A stretch of DNA of 64,000 nucleotides from Nocardioides insulae DSM 17944. Lineage in GTDB: Bacteria; Actinomycetota; Actinomycetes; Propionibacteriales; Nocardioidaceae. The notes under the pieces are model-generated. The model ran no database searches and was not told where the DNA came from. It worked only from the letters and a program-made list of their open reading frames with translations. The stretch is from contig NZ_AUGU01000020.1 of the NCBI RefSeq assembly GCF_000422825.1, positions 1 to 64,000 of the forward strand. The letters are read 5' to 3'. Within the stretch, counting starts at the first letter, position 1, and each line of letters opens with the position of its first letter. Below, piece by piece: positions 19,935-28,490 of the stretch. The position numbers were made by a program, and so were the translations under genes.

Positions 19935-20534
19935 GTGAGCGAGACCGAGTCCACGACCACCGGCCAGGAGCCGGTCGGTCAGCCGCGCCGCCGGTACCCC
20001 CGCACGTTCGGCGGCCTCGTCGCGGCGATGATCATCACCACGGCAGCGGTGCTGATCTATTGGGTGGCACAGGAATCCCGCAAGGAGGTCCCCGACTCGC
20101 GCCCCGACCCCGTGCCGTACGCCGAGTGGTCCGGCCTGGTGCAGGCCTACCAGGACGCCGGGCTCACCGTCGTCTACCCGTCCTCGGTCCCCGAGGGCTG
20201 GGATGTGACCAGCGTCCGCGGCACCGCGGCCTCCGACTTCTCCTGGGGACTCGGCCTGCTGACCGAGGACGACGCCTTCGTCGGGTTGGTCCAGGAGGAC
20301 GAGGACCTCGAGGACCTCCTGGCCGAGCACGTCGACGAGGACGCCGAGCAGGGCGAGGACCTGGTGGTGGACGGGGCGGTCGCGCGGCGCTGGAGCACCT
20401 GGACCGACGAGGGCGGCGACCACGCCTATGCCAGCGAGGTGGGCGAGGACACCGTGCTGGTCTACGGTTCCGCGCCGACCGAGGACCTCGAGAGGTTCCT
20501 GAGGCTGCTCACCACCGACCCGTTGGAGGACTGA
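19935..20534 (+). CDS. DUF4245 family membrane-anchored protein
   Basis: The 199-residue protein has a short basic N-terminus (PRRRYPRTF), one membrane helix (about 30-50) and an extracellular domain that matches DUF4245 (YPSSVPEGWDVTSVRG, WSTWTDEGGDHAYAS). This family is actinobacterial, of unknown function, and commonly lies between glpX and xseA/xseB. GTG 19935 has GGGAGGA 8-9 nt upstream and gives a normal single-anchor topology; the extra 44 codons upstream lack family similarity. The middle (about 115-140) is very acidic. It is the last core gene before the inserted six-gene operon. Confidence 0.85.
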   Translation: MSETESTTTGQEPVGQPRRRYPRTFGGLVAAMIITTAAVLIYWVAQESRKEVPDSRPDPVPYAEWSGLVQAYQDAGLTVVYPSSVPEGWDVTSVRGTAASDFSWGLGLLTEDDAFVGLVQEDEDLEDLLAEHVDEDAEQGEDLVVDGAVARRWSTWTDEGGDHAYASEVGEDTVLVYGSAPTEDLERFLRLLTTDPLED

Positions 20535-20641
20535 GCACCTCGGGGTCGGGTGACCACGCCCCTGCTGGTCGACCCCCTTCGTGCCCCCACCCGGTGCAGT
20601 TGTTTTCGGCGCGGTCTCAGGCTGGTGTCAGCGTCTGGGCC

Positions 20642-20647
20642 TAGGCT
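20642..20647 (+). promoter_or_regulatory. Candidate -10 for the six-gene signalling/glycan operon
   Basis: TAGGCT lies 47 nt before the first GTG of the operon. Unlike the leaderless genes of the window, this transcript would carry a leader of about 40 nt and a good Shine-Dalgarno (GGAGG, 7 nt before GTG). No -35 hexamer is convincing. Confidence 0.35.
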
Positions 20648-20694
20648 CCGAGAGGAACGGGTCGGAGGCTCGTTCCGGCAACGGAGGTGGACAC

Positions 20695-21762
20695 GTGACC
20701 GAGGAGACCGTGCGGGTGCTGGTCGTCGACGACGACGTCGATCAGACCGAGTATCTCCGGTTGATCCTGCAGCGGCAGCCAGACATCACGGTCAGCGTGG
20801 CCAACGACGCTCCCGGGGCGCTGGCCCTGCTCCGGGAGGCCACCTTCGACGTCGTCGTCACGGACATCGAGATGCCGGGGATGTCGGGTCTGGCGATGCT
20901 GCCGGAGGTGCGGAAGTCCGCCCCCGGCGTCCCGGTCATCGTGATCACCGCGCACGGCAACGTGTCCTATGCGGTCGAGGCGCTTCGGCGCGAGGCGGAC
21001 GAGTTCCTGGTCAAGCCGGTCGACTCCGCCCAGCTGACCGCCCGCATCCACGAACTGGCCGAGAAGGCGCGCAGCCGATCGGCGGGACCGCACGACGTCG
21101 TCCTCGCCGTCGGCGCCCACCCCGACGACGTCGAGATCGGGATCGGTGCGACCCTGGCCGGGCACCACGAGGCGGGCGACCCGATCACGGTCCTGACCCT
21201 GTCCGGCGGCGGGGTCGGGGGAGCCGTGGACGAGCGCCGCCGGGAGGCCCAGGCAGCCGCCGACGTGGTCGGGGCGCGGCTCGACCTGCGCGACTTCCCC
21301 GACACCCGGCTCGACCCCGCCGCGGGTGTGACGACCGCGATCGAGGAGGTCATCGCTGAGATCCGCCCGACCGTCGTCTACTCACACTCGGTGCACGACC
21401 GTCACCAGGACCACCGCGCCGTCGCCCACGCGGTCGAGATCGCCACCCGGAGGATCCCGGTGGTGGCGGCCTTCCAGAGCCCGTCGGCCACCCTCGACTA
21501 CCGCCCGACCCGGTTCATCCCGGTCGACGGGCGGGTGGAGACGAAGCTGCGGATGCTCGCCGCCTTCGCCTCCCAGCAGCACCGGGACTACATGGACCCC
21601 GACCTGGTCCGCGCGAGCGCCCGCTACTGGTCGCGCTACGGGGAGGGCAACTACTGCGAGCCTGTCGAGATGGTGCGCGCCGCCGTACCCCTCACGGCGT
21701 GGGCGCTGCCCCAGGCGGTCGCGCAGGCTCCCTTCCACGACCCAGCAGGAGGCAGGGCATGA
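20695..21762 (+). CDS. Response regulator receiver fused to PIG-L deacetylase
   Basis: The 355-residue protein has a CheY-like receiver (about 5-122) with acidic pocket VVDDD, phospho-acceptor D57 (VTDIEMPG), T85 and K107. It is followed directly by a PIG-L/LmbE domain (about 133-345) with the zinc-site motif AHPDD (141-145) and the second ligand cluster HDRHQDH (234-240). PIG-L enzymes remove N-acetyl groups from GlcNAc-containing substrates (GPI precursor, MshB, teicoplanin). Here the deacetylase replaces the usual DNA-binding output, so activity is probably switched by phosphorylation. The partner kinase is encoded at the operon's end. GTG 20695 has GGAGG 7 nt upstream. It overlaps the next gene by 4 bp. 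Confidence 0.92.
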   Translation: MTEETVRVLVVDDDVDQTEYLRLILQRQPDITVSVANDAPGALALLREATFDVVVTDIEMPGMSGLAMLPEVRKSAPGVPVIVITAHGNVSYAVEALRREADEFLVKPVDSAQLTARIHELAEKARSRSAGPHDVVLAVGAHPDDVEIGIGATLAGHHEAGDPITVLTLSGGGVGGAVDERRREAQAAADVVGARLDLRDFPDTRLDPAAGVTTAIEEVIAEIRPTVVYSHSVHDRHQDHRAVAHAVEIATRRIPVVAAFQSPSATLDYRPTRFIPVDGRVETKLRMLAAFASQQHRDYMDPDLVRASARYWSRYGEGNYCEPVEMVRAAVPLTAWALPQAVAQAPFHDPAGGRA

Positions 21763-22736
21763 CCCGTGTACTCGTCACCGGGGCCGGCGGTCCCGCCGGC
21801 ATCGCCGTCATCCGTTCGCTGGCAGCGCGCGGCGACGTCGAGATGTACGCCGCCGACATGGATCGCTGGGCCAGCGGCCTCTACCTCGTCGACGCCGGGC
21901 GCCGTCGGCTGGTCCCCGCCGGCCGGGCCCCCGAGTTCGTCGAGGAGACGCTGGCGATCTGCGCGGCCGACGGGATCGAGGTGCTCTTCCCGACCGTCGA
22001 CGTCGAGCTGCCCCGGCTGGCCGCGGTGCGCGACCGGCTCGAGGAGGCCGGCACGATCCTCGCCTCGCCCGCACTGGAGACCCTCGAGACCTGCCTGGAC
22101 AAGCTCGCCCTCGCGGGTGCCTGTGAGGGGCACGTGCGCGTGCCACGCACCGAACTCCTCGGCACACCGGGCTGTACCACAGGCTGGTCCTACCCGGTGA
22201 TCGTCAAGCCGCGTCGCGGCGCCGGTTCGCGCGGCGTGCGGCTGGTGCGCGACCAGCCGGAGCTGGAGGCGATCCAGGCCGGCGACGCCGGCGAGGACCT
22301 CCTCGTCCAGGAGCACCTTCCCGGCGAGGAGTACTCCGTCGACACCATGGCCGACCTTTCCGGCCGGGTGCTGGCCGCCGTCCCCCGGGCGCGGCTGCGG
22401 GTCGACTCTGGCGTCTCGGTGGCGGGGATCACCATCCACGACGACGAACTGATCGCGGCGGCCACCGCCGTGGCCCGCGCGATCGGCCTGACCAGCGTCG
22501 CCAACATCCAGCTCAAGCGTGCCGCCGATGGCGTCCCGGGCCTGCTGGAGGTCAACCCCCGGTTCCCCGGCACGATGCCGCTGACCATCGCCTCCGGCAT
22601 CGACATGCCGTCACTGACCCTCGACGCGGTCCTGGGCAGGCCGACCCCGGAGGGGCTCGACTTCCGCGAGATCGCCAACGTGCGCTACCTCGAGGACCGC
22701 TTCCTGCCTCTCGACGAGATCCTTCCGCAGCCGTGA
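21759..22736 (+). CDS. ATP-grasp ligase
   Basis: The 325-residue protein has an N-terminal Rossmann-like pre-ATP-grasp domain (VLVTGAGGPAGIAVIRSL), the ATP-binding loop with K150 (VIVKPRRGAGSRGVRLV), the lid residues VQEHLPGEEYSV (183-194) and the magnesium site EVNPR (264-268). It resembles the carbamoyl-phosphate-synthetase-like/PylC group, which join a carboxylate to an amine or similar nucleophile through an acyl phosphate. In this operon an amino sugar freed by the PIG-L domain is an attractive acceptor, but that is inference. ATG 21759 overlaps the previous stop by 4 bp, with AGGAGG upstream. Confidence 0.88.
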   Translation: MTRVLVTGAGGPAGIAVIRSLAARGDVEMYAADMDRWASGLYLVDAGRRRLVPAGRAPEFVEETLAICAADGIEVLFPTVDVELPRLAAVRDRLEEAGTILASPALETLETCLDKLALAGACEGHVRVPRTELLGTPGCTTGWSYPVIVKPRRGAGSRGVRLVRDQPELEAIQAGDAGEDLLVQEHLPGEEYSVDTMADLSGRVLAAVPRARLRVDSGVSVAGITIHDDELIAAATAVARAIGLTSVANIQLKRAADGVPGLLEVNPRFPGTMPLTIASGIDMPSLTLDAVLGRPTPEGLDFREIANVRYLEDRFLPLDEILPQP

Positions 22737-23482
22737 GCCGGGTCGCGTCGATGCGGGTCGACCACGACCACCACGTCCACTCCACCTTCTCCGACGACGC
22801 GCACAGCACGCCGGAGGACAACCTCGCCGCGGCGCTCCGGCGCGGGCTCGCGTCGATCCGGATGACCGACCACGTCCGAGGTGACACCACCTACGTGCCC
22901 GAGTTCCTGGCGGCCGTCGCCGCCCTGCGGCCGCCCGAGGGGCTCGAGGTGCTCACCGGAGTGGAGGCCAAGCTCCTCGACACCTCGGGTGCCGTCGACG
23001 CCCCGCCCGAGGTGCTGCGCTCCCTGGGCACACGCAGCGGTCCCGGCCGGGTGCTCCTGGCCGATCACCAGCTTCCCGGTCCGGACGGCCCGTGGAGCCC
23101 GCGGGTGGCGCGCGAGCGGCTCGCCTCCGGCCTCGAGCCGGTGGCCGCCGTGCAGCAACTCATCGACGCCTACGCCGGCGCGCTCCGGCATACCGGTCCG
23201 GCGCAACTGGCGCACCCGTTCTCGATCCTGCCCAAGATCGGGCTCTCCGAGGAGCACATCACCGAGGATCAGCTCGACGAACTCGCGGCCGCGGTGCTCG
23301 CCGCCGATGCCGTGGTCGAGGTCAACGAGAAGTGGCGCTGCCCGGGCGCCCGGATCAGGGCCCGGCTGGATCGGCACGGAGTGGCCATGGTGGCCAGCTC
23401 CGATGCCCACCACGCCGACGACGTGGGCCGCTACCAGTGGTTGGCCCTCGAGGCGGAGGGAGGCACGCGATCGACCTCCTGA
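22733..23482 (+). CDS. PHP-domain metal-dependent phosphoesterase
   Basis: The 249-residue protein has the four PHP motifs in order: HVH (H14, H16) followed by STFSDD, MTDHVRG, AHPFSI and the C-terminal SSDAHHADDVG. These bind a trinuclear metal centre that hydrolyses phosphoesters; relatives include histidinol phosphatase and polymerase-associated domains. The substrate is unknown; a sugar or polyol phosphate made by the neighbours is plausible. GTG 22733 overlaps the ATP-grasp stop by 4 bp; ATG 22751 is the alternative. The stop at 23480-23482 overlaps a possible CTG start of the next gene. Confidence 0.87.
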   Translation: MSRVASMRVDHDHHVHSTFSDDAHSTPEDNLAAALRRGLASIRMTDHVRGDTTYVPEFLAAVAALRPPEGLEVLTGVEAKLLDTSGAVDAPPEVLRSLGTRSGPGRVLLADHQLPGPDGPWSPRVARERLASGLEPVAAVQQLIDAYAGALRHTGPAQLAHPFSILPKIGLSEEHITEDQLDELAAAVLAADAVVEVNEKWRCPGARIRARLDRHGVAMVASSDAHHADDVGRYQWLALEAEGGTRSTS

Positions 23483-24951
23483 GAGAGCTCGTCACCATCC
23501 TGTTCGTCGTTCTCGCGTTCTCCGGCACCGTCCCGGTGCTGATCGGTGTCTACCAATACGCACTGATCCCGCTGCACGGCGTCAAGAACCACCTGCCCGA
23601 CGCGGCGCCGTACCTCCCTCGAGTCGTGGTGATCGTGCCGGCTTGGAACGAGGGGGCCGTCCTCACCGCCTCGCTCGAGCGCCTGATGCGGCTGGAGTAC
23701 CCGCCCGAGCGGTTGCGGGTCTATGTCGTCGACGACGCCTCGACCGACAACACCCCCGAGGTGACCCTCGCGATGGCGGCGCTCCACCCCGGGCGGATCT
23801 TCCATCTGCGTCGGGCGCAGGGGGGCGAGGGCAAAGCGCACACCCTCAACCACGGCATCCGTCGCGCGCTCGCCGACGACTGGGCGCAGGCGGTGCTGAT
23901 CATGGACGCCGACGTCGTCTTCAGGCCCGACTCGCTGCGCCGGATGACCAGGCACCTGGCCGACGAACGGGTCGGCGCGGTCACCGGCTACATCAAGGAG
24001 GGCAGCCTGCGACCGGGCCGCGTGGCCCGGTTCATCGGCTACGAGTACATCACCGCGCAGGCGGCCGCACGTCGGGCGCAGAACGTCCTCGGCGCGGTGG
24101 CCTGCCTGGCCGGCGGGGCCCAACTCCACTCCCGGGCCAACCTGGAGGCCATCGGCGGCGAGATCGACACCTCCTCCCTGGCCGAGGACACCTTCACCAC
24201 TTTCCTCACCCAACTCGGTGGGCGCCGGGTGGTCTTCGAGCCGGACGCGGTCGTGCTCGCCGAGGAACCCGACAATGCGGGGGCGCTGTGGAAGCAGCGA
24301 CTGCGCTGGGCCCGCGGCAACGTCCACATCACCCGGCGGTTCCGCAGGGTCTTCTTCCGCCCCTCGCGATCCCATCGGCTGGGTTCGATCTCCTTCGGAC
24401 TGATCTGGTACTCGCTGTATTACCTGCCGGTGGCCATCGTGCTCTCCACGGTCGGACTGCTCGGCCTGTACGTCGTGGACGATTACGCCGCCGCCAGCGT
24501 GTTCTCGCTGTTGTGGTGGCTCGGGGTCGGCGCCTACGTCTTCATCACCGCGATGACCCTCCTGATCGACCCGCAGACCGCGCGTAGGTCATGGCTGGAG
24601 GGACTGGCCTTCCCCGGGATCGGCTCGATCATCGTGATGGTGGCGGCGTGGTATCCGGAGGTCTGGAGGGAATGGCTGCCGTCGCTGTTCGGACTGGAAC
24701 TGACCGCGACGGGCGAGAGGGTGTGGCTGCTGGTGCTCTACTCCTGGGGGATCATCGCTCTGCTCCTCGCTCGGCTGCTGAAGAGCATCGAGCAGGTGCG
24801 CTGGGCACGCTTCCTCTCCCGACCGCTGCTGTACTTCGTCGGATTCGGGCCGATGCTGTGCGCGATCACCGTGGACGCCTACATCCAGGAGTGGCGCGGT
24901 GCTGACCAGACGTGGGACAAGACGGAGAAGACAGGGAGGGTTGTCGGATGA
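23479..24951 (+). CDS. Processive family-2 glycosyltransferase, multi-spanning
   Basis: The protein has about 490 residues. One N-terminal helix is followed by a GT2 domain (about 48-280) with PAWNEG, DDASTDN, the DxD-type metal site MDAD (143-145), catalytic-region AED (235-237) and QRLRW (273-277). The QxxRW motif marks processive synthases such as hyaluronan, cellulose and poly-GlcNAc synthases. Five further helices follow (about 295-480). It probably polymerises and exports a glycan. The start is uncertain: no ATG/GTG/TTG lies at a normal distance from the strong GGAGGGAGG (23455-23463). Candidates are CTG 23479 (4-bp CTGA overlap, used here), ATC 23470, GTG 23437 (inside the PHP gene) and GTG 23536 (cuts the first helix). 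Confidence 0.85.
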   Translation: MRELVTILFVVLAFSGTVPVLIGVYQYALIPLHGVKNHLPDAAPYLPRVVVIVPAWNEGAVLTASLERLMRLEYPPERLRVYVVDDASTDNTPEVTLAMAALHPGRIFHLRRAQGGEGKAHTLNHGIRRALADDWAQAVLIMDADVVFRPDSLRRMTRHLADERVGAVTGYIKEGSLRPGRVARFIGYEYITAQAAARRAQNVLGAVACLAGGAQLHSRANLEAIGGEIDTSSLAEDTFTTFLTQLGGRRVVFEPDAVVLAEEPDNAGALWKQRLRWARGNVHITRRFRRVFFRPSRSHRLGSISFGLIWYSLYYLPVAIVLSTVGLLGLYVVDDYAAASVFSLLWWLGVGAYVFITAMTLLIDPQTARRSWLEGLAFPGIGSIIVMVAAWYPEVWREWLPSLFGLELTATGERVWLLVLYSWGIIALLLARLLKSIEQVRWARFLSRPLLYFVGFGPMLCAITVDAYIQEWRGADQTWDKTEKTGRVVG

Positions 24952-25157
24952 GCGAGCAGACGCCCGCACCACAGGGGCCGGCGCCCGAGTCCGGCGCATT
25001 GAGCGGCTCCGAGTGGTGGGCCACCCTGGAGCCACTCGCCCTGCAGGACGAGATCGAGGCCAATCGGCGCGGTGAGCGGTGGTTGCTGCTCGTCGGGCTG
25101 CTTGCCGTCCTCCTCACCGGGCTGGCGCTCGTCGTACATCGGCTGACGACGACATGA
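24948..25157 (+). CDS. Small single-helix membrane protein
   Basis: The 69-residue protein has a Pro/Glu/Ser-rich N-terminal part (about 1-44) and one membrane helix (about 45-63, LLLVGLLAVLLTGLALVV). It has no signal peptidase site and no recognised family. Its ATG overlaps the glycosyltransferase stop and its stop overlaps the kinase start, each by 4 bp, so it is certainly translated with them. It could be an accessory subunit of the synthase or link the synthase to the kinase. Small membrane subunits are known for poly-GlcNAc synthases (IcaD, PgaD), though no sequence similarity is claimed. Confidence 0.8.
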   Translation: MSEQTPAPQGPAPESGALSGSEWWATLEPLALQDEIEANRRGERWLLLVGLLAVLLTGLALVVHRLTTT

Positions 25158-26749
25158 GCACGACGACGATCTCTCGCTGGATCGACCGGCGAGAGCAGTT
25201 CTGGATCAATACGCCCCTGGTGGCGCGGCACGTGCCGTTCGTGGCGCTGGTGGCGCTGGTGCTCGGGTTGTTGGCGACTCCGGTGCTGGCCGCGGACAGT
25301 CCGGTTCTCGTCGCCGCGGCCGCGCTGTTGACCGTTGCCGCCTCGGGTGCGGCCGCCCTCCTGCCGTGGCACCGGTGGCCCGTGGTCGCCAGCGACATCC
25401 TTCCGATCATGCAGTTCGCCGCCGTCATCTGCCTCGACGTCGGCATCGACTCCACGACCCACGTCGTGAGCACGATCGCACTCCTCCCGGTCGTGGCGCT
25501 CGCGATGAAGCCGGGCCGTCACGGCATCGTGGTGGGCACGCTCGGGGCGGTCGTGGTCGTGCTTGTCCCGGCGCTGGTGGAGGCCCAGGCCGGCAGGGAG
25601 TTCGTCAGTCGGATCCTGCTGCTCCCGCTGCTCGCGCTGGCGCTGGGCGTCGCGGTCAACGGCTTCACCGGCGCGCTGCGGGCACAGAGCGCCGCGCTCG
25701 AGTGGGCTGCCGAGGACCTCGCCGCATCCCGAGACCGCATCCTGGGCCTCATCGACGCGGCGAAGGACCAGGTCATCATCGTGGCCGATGCGGAAGGCCG
25801 GATCGAGGTGTTCAACCAGGGCGCCGAGCACGTGCTGGGGTACACCCGCGAGGAGGCGGTCGGGCACCTGCGGGTCGAGGACCTCCTCCGCAGCGAACGG
25901 GTGTTCGTGGCCCAGTCACAGGTCCTCGAAGTGGTGCTCCTGCGCCGAGATGGCCAACATCGGACCCTGCGCGCCTGGGTGACACCGCAGTCGGGCCCCG
26001 AGGGCGAGGACGACGGCGTTCTGCTCGTCGGCACCGACATCACCGATGAGCTCGAGACCGTGCAGCTCCAGCAGAGCTTCCTCGGCATGGTGAGCCACGA
26101 ACTGCGTTCGCCGATCACCTCGATCCTGGGCTTCACCGAACTCCTCGGCCTGGAGGAACTCGACGACGACCAGCGCAAGTACGTCGCCGTGATCGACCGC
26201 AACGGTCGGCGCCTGCTCTCCTTGGTGAGCGACCTCCTGCTGTCGACCCAGGTGGCCGGAGGCCGTTTCGAACTGATGCGCGGTCCAGCGGACCTCACCG
26301 CGGTCGCGCGGGGCTGTCTCGTCTCCGCCGGGCCCGCCGCCGACGCCGCGCAGATCCGGTTGATGGATGCCACCAACGGTCCGCTCCCGCTGGAGGCCGA
26401 CTCCGACCGGCTCGCCCAGGTCGTCGACAATCTGCTCTCCAACGCGCTGAAGTTCACTCCCGCAGGTGGAAGCGTCACCCTCACCACCGCGTTGGTCGAG
26501 ACCCCGGAGGGGCACGCCGCTCAGGTGCGGGTCGCCGACACCGGACCGGGCGTCCCTCCCGACGAACTGGCCCACCTGACCGAGCGGTTCTTCCGCGCCT
26601 CGGGGGCCACGTCGGCGCGCGTCGTCGGTGCCGGCCTGGGGCTGTTCATCGTCAACGCCATCGTCGAGGCCCATGGCGGTGACCTCGCGGTGGAGAGCCA
26701 CGTCGGGGAGGGGACGACGCTCACGGTGACCCTTCCCCTCACGGCGTAG
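25154..26749 (+). CDS. PAS-containing membrane sensor histidine kinase
   Basis: The 531-residue kinase has an N-terminal membrane domain with four to five helices (about 28-170), a PAS domain (about 193-300: LIDAAKDQVIIVADAEGRIE, GYTREEAVGH), HisKA with the phospho-accepting H315 (SHELRSPITSILGF) and a HATPase_c domain with the N box (LLSNALKF, N430), DTGPG (462-466) and GAGLGL (492-497). It closes the operon, so its cognate receiver is almost certainly the PIG-L fusion encoded first. It may sense the envelope through its membrane domain; there is little extracellular sequence. It ends 96 bp before xseA. Confidence 0.93.
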   Translation: MSTTTISRWIDRREQFWINTPLVARHVPFVALVALVLGLLATPVLAADSPVLVAAAALLTVAASGAAALLPWHRWPVVASDILPIMQFAAVICLDVGIDSTTHVVSTIALLPVVALAMKPGRHGIVVGTLGAVVVVLVPALVEAQAGREFVSRILLLPLLALALGVAVNGFTGALRAQSAALEWAAEDLAASRDRILGLIDAAKDQVIIVADAEGRIEVFNQGAEHVLGYTREEAVGHLRVEDLLRSERVFVAQSQVLEVVLLRRDGQHRTLRAWVTPQSGPEGEDDGVLLVGTDITDELETVQLQQSFLGMVSHELRSPITSILGFTELLGLEELDDDQRKYVAVIDRNGRRLLSLVSDLLLSTQVAGGRFELMRGPADLTAVARGCLVSAGPAADAAQIRLMDATNGPLPLEADSDRLAQVVDNLLSNALKFTPAGGSVTLTTALVETPEGHAAQVRVADTGPGVPPDELAHLTERFFRASGATSARVVGAGLGLFIVNAIVEAHGGDLAVESHVGEGTTLTVTLPLTA

Positions 26750-26832
26750 GACCTTCCGTGTGGCGCCTGCGCAGCCTGACGGCGCCGGCGGGCCTGGGTC
26801 CGGGCCTCGTCCGGCCTGTCGGGAGGGTGTTC

Positions 26833-26838
26833 TAGGGT
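26833..26838 (+). promoter_or_regulatory. Leaderless -10 element for xseA
   Basis: TAGGGT lies 7 nt before the xseA ATG, so xseA-xseB has its own promoter and is not simply a tail of the preceding operon. Confidence 0.5.
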
Positions 26839-26845
26839 CACTGCC

Positions 26846-28123
26846 ATGGCGTTGCAGACCTCGCCCGAGTCACCGGCACCGGTCCGGCAGATCGCGACCG
26901 CGATCTCGGGCTGGGTCGATCGGCTAGGTGCGGTCTGGGTGGAGGGACAGGTCGCCCAGTTCACCCGCCGCCCTGGCCTGCAGACCGTCTTCTTGACCCT
27001 GCGCGACTCGGTGGCGGACCTGTCGATCACCGTGACCTGCCCGCGGGTGGTCTTCGACAGCCTCAACCCGCCACTGGTCGAGGGCGCGAGCATCGTGGTC
27101 TTCGCCAAACCGTCCTACTACCCCAACCGCGGCACGCTCTCGCTCCAGGCCCGGGAGATCCGGATGGTCGGGCTGGGCGAGTTGCTCGCCCGACTGGAGC
27201 GACGGCGTCAACTGCTGGCGGCCGAGGGGCTGTTCGCCGCCGAGTTGAAGCGGCCGCTGCCGTTCCTCCCGGGTGGGGTCGGACTCGTGACGGCCCCCCG
27301 GAGCGCCGCCGAGCGGGACGTCCTCGACAACGCCCGCCGAAGATGGCCGGCGGTCCGTTTCGAGGTGGCCCACGCGGCGATGCAGGGCACCCGAGCTGCC
27401 GCGGAGGTGATCGCCGCGGTCGAGCGGCTCGACCGAAACCCCGAGGTCGACGTGATCGTGATCGCCCGCGGTGGAGGTTCGGTCGAGGACCTGCTGCCGT
27501 TCTCCGACGAGGCGGTCATCCGGGCGGTGCACGCCGCGCGCACCCCCGTCGTCTCGGCCATCGGGCACGAGCCGGACACCCCGTTGCTCGACCTGGTGGC
27601 CGACGTCCGCGCCTCCACACCGACCGACGCCGCCAAACTGGTGGTGCCCGACGTCGCCGAGGAGGCGCGGCTGGTCGAGACCGCCCGGTCGAGGTTGCGT
27701 TCCTCGCTGCGCTCCTGGGTGGCCAGGGAGCAGGCCGGACTCGACGCCGTGCGCAGCCGTCCGGTGCTCGCCGACCCGCACACCCTGATCGAGGAGCGAA
27801 GGGTCTCGGTGGTGCTGCTCCAGGAGCGGGCACGGCGCTCGCTCGGTCACCGGCTCGACCGGGCCGCGGACGAGATCGACCACCAGCGCGCCCGTGCTCG
27901 CGCGCTCTCCCCGCTGGCCACCCTGCGTCGCGGGTACGCCGTCCTGCAGGACGCCGACGGGCATGTGGTCACCAGCATCGCCGAGGTCGCCGACGGCCAG
28001 GCGCTCGGCGTGCGCGTCCTCGACGGCCGGGTGCACACCAACGTCACCGGCACCAGCACCGAACCGTCGGCCGAGCCCACCGACCGCACCCACGAGATCC
28101 CCGCTGAGGAGCACCATGGCTGA
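26846..28123 (+). CDS. xseA: Exodeoxyribonuclease VII large subunit
   Basis: The 425-residue subunit degrades single-stranded DNA together with XseB. It has an N-terminal OB fold (about 15-110: [36 protein letters not shown]) and the catalytic domain with [35 protein letters not shown] and [23 protein letters not shown] (split motif, D and H conserved). The C-terminal coiled region (about 270-360) and the LARGYAV-like LRRGYAVLQ segment complete the family pattern. The xseB start overlaps its stop by 8 bp. Confidence 0.96.
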   Translation: MALQTSPESPAPVRQIATAISGWVDRLGAVWVEGQVAQFTRRPGLQTVFLTLRDSVADLSITVTCPRVVFDSLNPPLVEGASIVVFAKPSYYPNRGTLSLQAREIRMVGLGELLARLERRRQLLAAEGLFAAELKRPLPFLPGGVGLVTAPRSAAERDVLDNARRRWPAVRFEVAHAAMQGTRAAAEVIAAVERLDRNPEVDVIVIARGGGSVEDLLPFSDEAVIRAVHAARTPVVSAIGHEPDTPLLDLVADVRASTPTDAAKLVVPDVAEEARLVETARSRLRSSLRSWVAREQAGLDAVRSRPVLADPHTLIEERRVSVVLLQERARRSLGHRLDRAADEIDHQRARARALSPLATLRRGYAVLQDADGHVVTSIAEVADGQALGVRVLDGRVHTNVTGTSTEPSAEPTDRTHEIPAEEHHG

Positions 28124-28379
28124 CCCGCACGAGTCCACCGGCCTCACGCACGAGCGAGCACCGGTCGAAACGCTCGGCTACGAGCTCGCCCGCGAGGAGC
28201 TCGTCGAGGTGGTGCGCCAGCTCGAGTCCGGCGGCCTCGGGCTGGAGGAATCGCTGGCCCTGTGGGAGCGGGGCGAATTGCTGGCCCGACGCTGCCAGCA
28301 GTGGCTCGACGGTGCCAGGGAGCGGCTCGACGCAGCAGACTCGATCGATGAGCAGGCGAGCGACGCCCGGGACGAGTAG
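28116..28379 (+). CDS. xseB: Exodeoxyribonuclease VII small subunit
   Basis: The 87-residue protein contains the XseB helix pair (about 20-70: [40 protein letters not shown]). ATG 28116 overlaps the xseA stop by 8 bp and has GAGGAG 4 nt upstream. The N-terminal extension of about 18 residues and the acidic tail are actinobacterial traits. Confidence 0.95.
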   Translation: MADPHESTGLTHERAPVETLGYELAREELVEVVRQLESGGLGLEESLALWERGELLARRCQQWLDGARERLDAADSIDEQASDARDE

Positions 28380-28477
28380 GGGAGCTGGTGTCGGCGACGA
28401 CGTGTGAGAGTGCAGGTCACAGACCGTTCAGGCCGGGTCGCCATCGGGTGAGCTGGCTGGTCCAGGGGAGCGGTCCG

Positions 28478-28483
28478 TAGACT
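28478..28483 (+). promoter_or_regulatory. Leaderless -10 element for ispH
   Basis: TAGACT lies 7 nt before the ispH ATG, with no Shine-Dalgarno sequence in between. Confidence 0.5.
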
Positions 28484-28490
28484 TCCGGGC

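Noticed and set aside
20695..26749. Anti-phage defence island
   Set aside because: PHP and ATP-grasp domains occur in some defence systems, but there is no nuclease, protease, toxin or integrase here; the processive glycosyltransferase and kinase fit envelope glycan control better.
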